The notes beneath the pieces are model-generated. The model saw only the letters and a list, made by a program, of their open reading frames with translations, had not been told where the DNA came from and searched no databases. From Anaerolineales bacterium (GTDB taxonomy: Bacteria; Chloroflexota; Anaerolineae; Anaerolineales; UBA6663): a stretch of DNA of 6,323 nt. Made by a program: the position numbers and the translations under genes. The DNA lies in the NCBI GenBank assembly GCA_016789245.1, contig JAEURM010000120.1, positions 1 to 6,323 on the forward strand, in the 5' to 3' direction. Below, in pieces: positions 1 through 4,946 of the stretch; the stretch's first letter is position 1, and each line of letters starts with the position of its first letter.

Positions 1-465
1 CCCAACACGCCCGGCTTGCGCCAATTGCAAACGCGCACGTACTTGGAAGGCTTGCTACGGGCAGTGGTAAACACCCGCAACACGCTCTCACCGCGTGTGC
101 CCCTACTGGTGAAACTTGCGCCCGATTTATCTGAAGCTGATTTAGATGAAGTGCTGGCTGTGGTAACGGCGTTGGAGATTGATGGCCTGATTGCCACCAA
201 CACCACTGTAAGCCGCGCGAATTTGCCACAGGCCGCGCAAGCGTTGGCGGGCGGCCTCAGCGGTGCGCCGCTCACTCACCGCTCAACCGAAGTGATTCAT
301 TATCTTGCCCGCCGCACCGCCCTGCCCATTATTGGTGTGGGCGGCATCATGAACGCGGCGGACGCTCAAGCCAAGTTAGACGCTGGTGCCACGCTCATCC
401 AAATTTATACCGGCTTGGTTTATGCTGGGCCAAGTTTAGTGAAGGCCATCAAAATGAAAGTGTGA
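1..465 (+). CDS. pyrD: Dihydroorotate dehydrogenase (quinone), class 2, C-terminal part
   Basis: This is the 3' part of a gene cut by the left edge; the frame is open from base 1 (PNTPGLRQLQ), so no start is visible. The enzyme oxidises dihydroorotate to orotate in pyrimidine synthesis, with FMN as cofactor and, in class 2, membrane quinone as acceptor. The sequence shows the C-terminal half of the TIM barrel: the PNTPGLR segment, KLAPDL with the barrel lysine at bases 112-114, the ATNTT strand, GGLSGAPL, the phosphate-binding IIGVGGI loop, and the closing segment AGATLIQIYTGLVYAGPSLV. The NTPGLR and GGLSGAPL signatures fit class 2 (PyrD/PyrD2) rather than class 1. The C-terminus is complete and of normal length. 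The stop codon lies inside the left arm of a long palindrome that probably ends the transcript. Family assignment is secure; the class is well supported but seen from a partial gene. Confidence 0.95.
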   Translation, partial: PNTPGLRQLQTRTYLEGLLRAVVNTRNTLSPRVPLLVKLAPDLSEADLDEVLAVVTALEIDGLIATNTTVSRANLPQAAQALAGGLSGAPLTHRSTEVIHYLARRTALPIIGVGGIMNAADAQAKLDAGATLIQIYTGLVYAGPSLVKAIKMKV

Positions 466-515
466 GAATTGGAGGCTCAGAGAATTTAATTCTCCAATCC
501 TCCAATTCTCTTTTT
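464..515 (+). terminator. Long palindrome with T-run after pyrD, probable terminator
   Basis: A perfect 12-base inverted repeat (GAGAATTGGAGG at 464-475, CCTCCAATTCTC at 499-510) encloses a second one (GAGAAT 480-485, ATTCTC 489-494), with a symmetric 4x4 internal loop between them. The whole folds as one long hairpin and is followed directly by TTTTT at 511-515. The left arm overlaps the pyrD TGA. The shape fits a rho-independent terminator for pyrD, with an unusually long, interrupted stem. A weak promoter-like pair (GTGAGA 462-467, 17 bases, TTTAAT 485-490) lies inside it and could serve purH, but this is poorly supported. The reuse of GAGAATT and TCTCCAA blocks also suggests a dispersed repeat. 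Confidence 0.6.
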
Positions 516-531
516 CTCCAACACACAAAAT

Positions 532-2025
532 ATGAAAGCTTTACTCTCTGTTCACAATAAAACTGGTTTAGTAAATTTTGCGCGCGGCTTGCAGGCGCTG
601 GGGTGGCAGTTGATTGCCTCCGGCGGCACGGCCAAACTTTTGCGGGATAGCGGCCTGCCCGTGACTGAAGTGAGTGAGTACACCGGCTCGCCGGAAATTC
701 TCGGCGGGCGCGTGAAGACTTTGCACCCGGCCATTCACGGCGGCTTGCTGGCCCGCAACCTTGAAAATGACCGCGCCGATTTGCAACGGCTGAATCTGGA
801 TTTTATTGATTTGGTGGCTTGCAATTTATATCCATTTGAAGAAACCATTGCCCAGCCGGGCGTAACGCTGGCGGAGGCCATTGAGAATATAGACATTGGC
901 GGCGTCACACTCATCCGGGCGGCGGCCAAAAACCATGAGCGCGTGACGTTGGTGTGTGACCCTCTTGATTATGATTTGGTGCTGAGTTCATTGCAGGCAG
1001 GGGCGAGCGATGAACTGCGGCGGCGCTTGGCCGTAAAAGGCTTTGCTATGACGGCCAAATATGATGCGGCGATTACGCAATATCTTGACCCCAATCACCA
1101 ATTACCAATAACAATTTTCCCCGTTCAGCAACTCCGTTATGGAGAGAATCCGCACCAAAGCGCCACGTTGTACAGCTTTACGCCGGGTGGCGGGCCGTTG
1201 GGCGGCATGGTGCTTCAGGGCAAAGAACTTTCTTACAACAATCTCTTAGATTTGGATGCCGCGTGGCGGTGTGCCGTGAGCTACGCAGCACCCAGCATCT
1301 GCATCGTCAAGCATCTTTCACCGTGCGGCGTGGCCTCTGCAGAAAAATTAGTAGATGCATACCGCGCCGCCTTTGCTTGTGATACGCGCTCTGCGTTTGG
1401 CGGCGTAATTGCCAGCAACCGCCCGTTTGATGCTGAAACCGCCGCCGCGCTGGAGGAGCTGTTTGTGGAGTGCATCGCCGCGCCCGCCTTTTCGCCCGAA
1501 GCGCGTGAGCTTTTAGCCAAGAAGAAAAACTGCCGCCTCGTAGAAATGCCCACACTAGAAATTCAGCCGCGTTATGAATTGCGAACAATTACGGGTGGGT
1601 TGTTAAGGCAGGATTTAGACATGGGGGATCCAGAAAGTAGTGAGTGGAAAGTAGTAAGCAAACGAGAGCCCACGCCCGAAGAATGGGCCGCGCTGAAGTT
1701 TGCGTGGGTGGCTTGCCAGCATGTGAAATCCAATGCCATTGTGCTGGCGCAGGGCACGGCCACCGTGGGCATTGGCGGCGGGCAACCCAACCGCGTGGAT
1801 TGTGTGCGCTTGGCCGTGGAGCGTGCAGGCCAGCAAGCACGTGGCGCAGTGCTGGCCTCGGATGCGTTCTTCCCGTTTCGAGATTCAGTGGAATTGGCGG
1901 CCCAAGCCGGCATTACGGCCATTGCCCACCCCGGCGGCTCCGTGCGCGATGCTGAGACGCTAGCCGTAGCAGACGCGGCGGACATGGCGCTGGTGGTGAC
2001 AGGTGTGAGACATTTTAGGCACTGA
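532..2025 (+). CDS. purH: Bifunctional AICAR formyltransferase / IMP cyclohydrolase
   Basis: PurH carries out the last two steps of de novo IMP synthesis: formyl transfer from 10-formyl-THF to AICAR, then ring closure to IMP; it is cytosolic. The protein has 497 residues, close to the usual 500-530, and is complete. Residues 1 to about 145 are the MGS-like cyclohydrolase domain, with SGGTAKLL, GGRVKTLHP (58-66, including K62, equivalent to the active-site lysine of the family) and ENIDIGGVTLIRAAAKN (118-134). The rest is the transformylase domain: LRYGENPHQ (201-209), GKELSYNNLLDLDAAW, the catalytic K260-H261 pair in VKHLSPCG, SAFGGVIASN, QHVKSNAIV (K399, N401), IGGGQPNR (414-421), ASDAFFPF and HPGGSVRD near the end. 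The family commonly has KHTNPCG; here it is KHLSPCG, with the K-H pair kept. ATG 532 matches the family N-terminus (MKALLSVHNKTG). No clear ribosome binding site precedes it, so initiation may be weak or unusual. Confidence 0.97.
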   Translation: MKALLSVHNKTGLVNFARGLQALGWQLIASGGTAKLLRDSGLPVTEVSEYTGSPEILGGRVKTLHPAIHGGLLARNLENDRADLQRLNLDFIDLVACNLYPFEETIAQPGVTLAEAIENIDIGGVTLIRAAAKNHERVTLVCDPLDYDLVLSSLQAGASDELRRRLAVKGFAMTAKYDAAITQYLDPNHQLPITIFPVQQLRYGENPHQSATLYSFTPGGGPLGGMVLQGKELSYNNLLDLDAAWRCAVSYAAPSICIVKHLSPCGVASAEKLVDAYRAAFACDTRSAFGGVIASNRPFDAETAAALEELFVECIAAPAFSPEARELLAKKKNCRLVEMPTLEIQPRYELRTITGGLLRQDLDMGDPESSEWKVVSKREPTPEEWAALKFAWVACQHVKSNAIVLAQGTATVGIGGGQPNRVDCVRLAVERAGQQARGAVLASDAFFPFRDSVELAAQAGITAIAHPGGSVRDAETLAVADAADMALVVTGVRHFRH

Positions 2026-2069
2026 GTTTCTTGGTCAGTTGGCGCTGGCTAAATCCAGATGCGGCCCAG

Positions 2070-2113
2070 CCCTCTCCTTGCGGGAGAGGGCGGCGCGAAG
2101 CGCCGGGTGAGGG
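2070..2113 (+). repeat. Dispersed hairpin repeat, copy A (CCCTCTCC...GGGTGAGGG type)
   Basis: Two adjacent hairpins followed by a G-rich tail: CCCTCTCC (2070-2077) pairs with GGAGAGGG (2083-2090), then CGGCGC (2091-2096) pairs with GCGCCG (2100-2105) around a GAA loop, then GGGTGAGGG (2105-2113). This pattern belongs to a family of intergenic repeats found in many GC-rich bacterial genomes and often mis-annotated as short proteins. It lies in the gap after purH and may also act as a 3' mRNA structure for that gene. No T-run follows, so a terminator role is not shown. Confidence 0.75.
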
Positions 2114-2163
2114 AGAGCGCGTGGCGTTGAATGAGCATAGGCCGAGTAAATGCCGCCAACTCG

Positions 2164-2198
2164 CCCTCATCCCAACCCTTCTCCCGCTGGGAGAAGGG
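2164..2198 (-). repeat. Dispersed hairpin repeat, copy B, opposite orientation to copy A
   Basis: CCCTCATCCC (2164-2173) is followed by a 10-base perfect stem, CCCTTCTCCC (2176-2185) with GGGAGAAGGG (2189-2198), and a 3-base loop. Read on the minus strand it has the same plan as copy A: hairpin, then a GGGATGAGGG tail. The two copies face each other tail to tail about 50 bases apart, so their tails (GGGTGAGGG and CCCTCATCCC) could also pair with one base bulged. Its stem sequence differs from copy A, so it is a divergent member rather than a recent duplicate. Confidence 0.7.
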
Positions 2199-2221
2199 GC
2201 CAGGCCGAGCCGGTGTCAGTC

Positions 2222-2248
2222 TTGTTCTAAATCAACAATTGCTATAAT
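2222..2248 (+). promoter_or_regulatory. Extended -10 promoter for guaB
   Basis: TGCTATAAT at 2240-2248 is a perfect -10 hexamer (2243-2248) with the TG of an extended -10 element one base upstream. The -35 region is weak: TTGTTC at 2222-2227 with a short 15-base spacer, which is tolerable for an extended -10 promoter. The predicted start is about base 2254-2256, giving a leader of roughly 120 nt before guaB. It lies outside both hairpin repeats. Prediction from consensus only. Confidence 0.65.
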
Positions 2249-2281
2249 CCTTCTATGATTCTTGTCACTTCATACATCCCA

Positions 2282-2307
2282 CGTTGCCGCCGCACCAGCG
2301 GCCAACG
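2282..2307 (+). promoter_or_regulatory. Leader hairpin 1 upstream of guaB
   Basis: CGTTGCCGC (2282-2290) pairs with GCGGCCAACG (2298-2307): nine base pairs with one bulged C at 2302 and a 7-base loop (2291-2297). It lies about 28 nt into the predicted transcript. It does not match the conserved cores of purine, PRPP/ppGpp (ykkC type) or other riboswitches that I know: the TATAATCC just upstream recalls the purine riboswitch, but the other conserved segments are absent. Confidence 0.45.
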
Positions 2308-2328
2308 ATTACGCACGTACTTTTACGC

Positions 2329-2359
2329 GCACCCGGCTTCTTGGCAGGCCGGGTGTTTT
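2329..2359 (+). promoter_or_regulatory. Leader hairpin 2 with T-tract, possible guaB attenuator
   Basis: CACCCGGC (2330-2337) pairs perfectly with GCCGGGTG (2348-2355) around a 10-base loop, followed by TTTT at 2356-2359. This is the form of a short intrinsic terminator. It ends 7 bases before the guaB ribosome binding site (AGGAG 2367-2371), so it sits where an attenuator would. The T-tract is only four long, so termination may be partial. What signal would control it cannot be read from the sequence. Confidence 0.5.
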
Positions 2360-2376
2360 GCATCTCAGGAGCCAAT

Positions 2377-3858
2377 ATGAACGAAAAACTTTTTGATACC
2401 TTTGAATCCCTCACCTTTGATGATGTGCTGGTGGTACCCGGCTACAGCGAAGTTCTACCAGACCAAGTGGATGTGAGCGCGCGGCTAGCGGATGGCGTGT
2501 GCCTGAACATCCCGCTGATTTCTGCCGCGATGGATACGGTAACCGAAGCACGGCTGGCGATTGCGCTCTCACGTGAGGGCGGCCTCGGTATTATCCACCG
2601 CAACATGAGCATTGAAGCGCAAGCCGGTGAAGTGGAGAAAGTGAAGCGTTCTGAGAGCGGCATGATTGTGGATCCCGTCACCCTGCCGCCCACGGCCACG
2701 CTCCGCGAAGCGGAATCCATAATGGAGCAGTTCCGCATCAGCGGCGTGCCGGTGACCGAGCCGAGCAACGGCAAATTGCTGGGCATCCTCACCAACCGCG
2801 ATACGCGCTTTGCCTCCGAAGAAGACTTGAACCGCCCGGTGCATGAGTGGATGACAGGGCAAGAACTCATCACAGCCCGGGTGGGTACAACGCTGGATGA
2901 AGCACAGAAAATTTTACAGAAGCACCGCATTGAAAAACTGCCGCTGGTGGATGAAGCGGGCGTACTCAAAGGCCTCATCACCGTGAAGGATATTCAGAAG
3001 AAGCGCGATTACCCGAACGCATCTACAGACCAACGCGGGCGTTTACTGGCGGGCGCGGCGGTGGGCGTAGGCCCAGATTTAGAAGCGCGTGTGGAAGCGT
3101 TGGTGGCGCGCGGCGTAGATGTGGTAGCGGTGGATACCGCTCACGGCCACACGGCGGGCGTACTGCGCGCAGTGCAAAGAATCAAAAACGGCTGGCCCAG
3201 ATTGCCGGTGCTGGCCGGTAACGTGGTAACGGCAGAAGGCACGTTGGCGCTGATTGAAGCTGGCGCGGATGTGGTGAAGGTGGGCGTGGGTGCTGGCTCC
3301 ATCTGCACGACGCGCATTGTTTCCGGCGCGGGCATGCCGCAGGTAACGGCCATCTTTGAATGTGCGCGCGCGGCGCAAACGAAAGATGTGCCCGTGATTG
3401 CGGACGGCGGCATTAAGTACAGTGGTGATATTGTGAAGGCGCTGGTGGCGGGCGCGGAAGTAGTGATGCTGGGCAGTTTGCTGGCCGGTCTGGAAGAAGC
3501 GCCCGGCGATGTGGTGTTGTATGAAGGCCGCCGCTACAAAGAGTATCGCGGCATGGGCAGTTTGGGCGCTATGCAGGGTTTAGGTAAAGATAGATACGCC
3601 AGCGGCCAAGGCAAGGGCAATAAACTGGTGCCGGAGGGTGTGGAAGGCCTTGCGGCGTACAAAGGCATGCTCCGCGACGCGGTGTATCAATTAGTGGGCG
3701 GCTTACGCTCTGGCATGGGCTACGCGGGCGCGGCGCGGCTAGATGATTTGCGGCGCAAAACACGGCTCACGCGCATCACCCACGCCGGATTGATTGAGAG
3801 CCACCCGCACAGCATCATGGTTACGCGCGAAGCGCCTAACTATCAGCGAGGAAGTTAA
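2377..3858 (+). CDS. guaB: IMP dehydrogenase
   Basis: GuaB oxidises IMP to XMP with NAD+, the committed and rate-limiting step toward GMP; it is a cytosolic tetramer. The start at ATG 2377 has AGGAG (2367-2371) five bases upstream and gives a normal N-terminus ([17 protein letters not shown]). The protein has 493 residues against about 490 for the family. The barrel begins near residue 10, is interrupted by two CBS domains (about 96-150 and 156-215), and resumes with [10 protein letters not shown] and [10 protein letters not shown]. The catalytic cysteine is C310 in the GSICTTR loop, followed by [17 protein letters not shown], the phosphate-binding MLGSLLAG, and [14 protein letters not shown]. 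The mobile flap carries the R406-Y407 dyad and KLVPEGVEG. The CBS pair suggests adenine/guanine nucleotide control as in other bacterial GuaB. An in-frame TTG at 2284 would add 31 residues but lacks a binding site and family support. Upstream are a promoter and structured leader. GMP reductase is less likely because it lacks CBS domains and this flap. Confidence 0.97.
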   Translation: MNEKLFDTFESLTFDDVLVVPGYSEVLPDQVDVSARLADGVCLNIPLISAAMDTVTEARLAIALSREGGLGIIHRNMSIEAQAGEVEKVKRSESGMIVDPVTLPPTATLREAESIMEQFRISGVPVTEPSNGKLLGILTNRDTRFASEEDLNRPVHEWMTGQELITARVGTTLDEAQKILQKHRIEKLPLVDEAGVLKGLITVKDIQKKRDYPNASTDQRGRLLAGAAVGVGPDLEARVEALVARGVDVVAVDTAHGHTAGVLRAVQRIKNGWPRLPVLAGNVVTAEGTLALIEAGADVVKVGVGAGSICTTRIVSGAGMPQVTAIFECARAAQTKDVPVIADGGIKYSGDIVKALVAGAEVVMLGSLLAGLEEAPGDVVLYEGRRYKEYRGMGSLGAMQGLGKDRYASGQGKGNKLVPEGVEGLAAYKGMLRDAVYQLVGGLRSGMGYAGAARLDDLRRKTRLTRITHAGLIESHPHSIMVTREAPNYQRGS

Positions 3859-3872
3859 TTGGTTTGTAGGCA

Positions 3873-3958
3873 TGTCACTGCGAGGCGGCCTGCGCCGCCG
3901 AAGCAGGCTCCTCAACTTTAGGAGACTGATTCACCGCAACAGGCGGCTCGCAGTGACA
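3873..3958. repeat. Palindromic MITE-like repeat with cloverleaf fold
   Basis: Perfect 12-base terminal inverted repeats (TGTCACTGCGAG 3873-3884, CTCGCAGTGACA 3947-3958) enclose three smaller hairpins: GGCGGC/GCCGCC (3884-3889, 3894-3899); a central 13-base arm pair matching at 11 of 13 positions (3900-3912, 3920-3932); and CCGC/GCGG (3934-3937, 3943-3946). The element thus folds as a cloverleaf on either strand. The TGTCANTGCGAG ends and the GAAGCANNCTCCT centre resemble a widespread family of non-coding palindromic repeats known from many bacteria. It encodes nothing. It sits 14 bases after the guaB stop, may act as a 3' structure for guaB, and ends 9 bases before the next small gene. No target duplication is evident. 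Confidence 0.8.
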
Positions 3959-3967
3959 CTAATTCTG

Positions 3968-4162
3968 ATGCCCTCACCGCCCTACCCGCCCAACTCACGC
4001 ACTGGGGAAATTGAACTGCCGTGGAATGTGGTGCATGAGCTATATCACTTGGTGGTGGATGATGGGAATGAGCCAGAAGCCGTGAGGCGTTTGCGTGAAC
4101 TCACCGGCGTGGATGAAAAGCGGGCCAAAGCCTACGTGCAAACGCTGGCCCAACGGCGTTAA
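3968..4162 (+). CDS. Small hypothetical protein (64 aa)
   Basis: I do not recognise this protein. From ATG 3968 it has 64 residues: a proline-rich N-terminus (MPSPPYPPNSRTG), then IELPWNVVHELYHLV, then an acidic turn (VDDGNEPE) and a charged helical end (AVRRLRELTGVDEKRAKAYVQTLAQ). The end faintly resembles the helix-turn-helix of the ribosomal L7/L12 C-terminal domain (xxLRExTGLxLKEAKxxV), which is also seen in small uncharacterised proteins; this is only a motif resemblance. No membrane segment or cysteine is present. The frame extends upstream through the repeat into guaB (to 3794), but that part translates the palindrome, so ATG 3968 is preferred. It has no visible ribosome binding site, and the repeat may have replaced the native upstream region. 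It ends 13 bases from the stop of the convergent sigma gene. Regular codon use and the amphipathic helices favour a real gene. Confidence 0.6.
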   Translation: MPSPPYPPNSRTGEIELPWNVVHELYHLVVDDGNEPEAVRRLRELTGVDEKRAKAYVQTLAQRR

Positions 4163-4175
4163 TTTTTGTGTGGGA

Positions 4176-4829
4176 TTAGGTGCGGCGCATTTCAGTGAAG
4201 TATGGGGCCAAACGCTCACGGAGCCACAGCCGTGCGCGGTACAAACGCGTTTTCACGTTCTCCAGTGAAATGTTCAGCGCCTCTGCCGTGGCTTCTGTAG
4301 ATAAACCTTCCAGCTCCCGCAGAACAAAAACGGCGCGCAGTTTTTCCGGCAAGGCTTCTAGCGCGGCCTGCAATTCGGCGCGGGCCTCCGCTGTTTCAAA
4401 ATCTCGCTCCGGCACACAGCACCAATCTAGCAACTCCTGCGCTTCGTCCGTCACCTCCGCTTCAAACTCTGGCGCATCCACAGAAACGGTAATGGGCTGT
4501 TTACGCCTCAACCGCATCAGCGTAGCGTTGTAGGCAATGCGGTACAGCCACGTCTTCATGCCGGAACGCCACTCAAAATCATCCACCGCGCGGAAGGCAT
4601 TCAAAAACGTTTCCTGCATCACATCCTCGGCCTCCGCCTCATCATTCAATAGCCGCAAGGCCAGCCGGTACACATCTGGCGCGTGCAGTTCTATACACGC
4701 GTTGCAGGCCGCCTTATCACCCGCACGGATGCGTTCATATAGTTCCCGTTCAGCGTCCAAAGTTTCCATACGCAAAGAATTATATCCAGCCTGAGCCGAG
4801 AATTTGTCACCTTTTGGTTTTTTCTGCAT
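4176..4829 (-). CDS. ECF-type RNA polymerase sigma-70 factor
   Basis: This is a two-domain alternative sigma factor that directs RNA polymerase to a special promoter set. Numbering from ATG at 4829 gives 217 residues. Region 2 spans about 29-112: AGDKAAC, the core-binding DAEDVMQETFLNAF-like segment (EAEDVMQETFLNAF at 66-79), and the -10 recognition part FEWRSGMKTWLYRIAYN (85-101) with LMRLRRKQP. An acidic linker (about 113-150) has a C137-C138 pair. Region 4 (about 153-211) has LPEKLRAVFVLRELEGLS and the helix-turn-helix SLENVKTRLYRARLWLRE. Residues 1-20 are lysine-rich and outside the family core; a second ATG at 4769 (METLDAERE) is a strong alternative because a TATAAT (minus strand, 4784-4779) lies just before it, which would make a near-leaderless start. 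The first ATG has only a weak AGG. No anti-sigma gene is adjacent in the window. The divergent neighbour is a DUF302 gene, a possible target. Confidence 0.92.
   Translation of the reverse strand: MQKKPKGDKFSAQAGYNSLRMETLDAERELYERIRAGDKAACNACIELHAPDVYRLALRLLNDEAEAEDVMQETFLNAFRAVDDFEWRSGMKTWLYRIAYNATLMRLRRKQPITVSVDAPEFEAEVTDEAQELLDWCCVPERDFETAEARAELQAALEALPEKLRAVFVLRELEGLSTEATAEALNISLENVKTRLYRARLWLRERLAPYFTEMRRT
4779..4784 (-). promoter_or_regulatory. -10 like TATAAT within the 5' end of the sigma gene
   Basis: On the minus strand a perfect TATAAT runs from 4784 to 4779, ending 9 bases before the in-frame ATG at 4769. If used, transcription would start about two or three bases before that ATG. 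The -35 side is unclear: GTGACA (minus, 4810-4805) is a good match to TTGACA but the spacer is 20 bases. Consensus evidence only; it could be chance. Confidence 0.35.
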
Positions 4830-4867
4830 CTAACCTGCCAGATGGTGCAAACCGGCGAACAATTATG

Positions 4868-4895
4868 TTTACCCTTTTGTATTAAAGCTTACACT
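4868..4895 (+). promoter_or_regulatory. Weak candidate promoter for the DUF302 gene
   Basis: TTTACC (4868-4873) and TACACT (4890-4895) with a 16-base spacer each match the housekeeping consensus at four of six bases. The predicted start would fall at about 4902, at the foot of the hairpin at 4900-4924. The divergent 117-base gap must hold at least one promoter, but this one is weak, and a sigma-factor-specific promoter for the adjacent ECF factor could lie here unrecognised. Confidence 0.25.
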
Positions 4896-4899
4896 GGAA

Positions 4900-4924
4900 G
4901 CATCCTGAGCCTGTCGAAGGATGC
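4900..4924. repeat. Short dispersed hairpin repeat (TCCTGAGCCTGTCGAAGGA type)
   Basis: GCATCCT (4900-4906) pairs with AGGATGC (4918-4924) around an 11-base loop. The core TCCTGAGCCTGTCGAAGGA (4903-4921) is a motif that recurs between genes in very many bacterial genomes, in either orientation. Here it lies in the gap between the divergent sigma and DUF302 genes and would form a hairpin in the 5' leader of the DUF302 message, just upstream of its ribosome binding site (AGGAG 4939-4943). Confidence 0.65.
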
Positions 4925-4946
4925 GTAGCACGTTATAGAGGAGAAA

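Larger units (their letters stand above)
2255..2380 (+). other. Possible leaderless upstream ORF in the guaB leader (41 codons)
   Basis: An open frame starts at ATG 2255 ([10 protein letters not shown]...) and runs 41 codons to TGA 2378-2380, overlapping the guaB ATG (2377-2379) as ATGA. The predicted transcription start of the extended -10 promoter falls on or next to its ATG, so the message could be leaderless. Residues 10-20 are arginine-rich ([11 protein letters not shown]). The frame spans both leader hairpins, so its translation would melt them and could deliver ribosomes to guaB. It has no known family resemblance that I can see, and a 41-codon frame can occur by chance in sequence of this GC content. 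It could equally be only a structured untranslated leader. Confidence 0.25.

Noticed and set aside
1572..1985. Long minus-strand ORFs within purH, and similar ones in guaB and the sigma gene
   Set aside because: They are antisense shadows of strongly conserved genes in GC-rich sequence, with low-complexity composition and no domain.
2037..2161. 8-base inverted repeat AGTTGGCG / CGCCAACT around copy A
   Set aside because: One such match is expected by chance in a gap of this size, and nothing else marks the ends of an element.
2031..2258. 75-codon plus-strand ORF after purH
   Set aside because: It is the translation of the two hairpin repeats (PSPCGRGRREAPGEGE type), a well-known spurious pattern, and it has no binding site or domain.
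2243..2310. Purine riboswitch suggested by TATAATCC next to guaB
   Set aside because: The other conserved segments of the aptamer are absent, and TATAAT is better explained as an extended -10 element.
2284..2376. N-terminal extension of guaB to TTG 2284
   Set aside because: The extension translates the leader hairpins, lacks a binding site and is not part of the IMPDH family; ATG 2377 has AGGAG at 5 bases.
3873..3958. tRNA gene suggested by the cloverleaf-like fold
   Set aside because: It lacks the T-loop and D-loop consensus bases and an acceptor/anticodon arrangement, and its ends match a known palindromic repeat type.
3794..3967. Upstream extension of the 64-residue ORF into guaB and the repeat
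   Set aside because: It would overlap guaB and translate the palindromic repeat; the arginine-rich sequence is an artefact of it.
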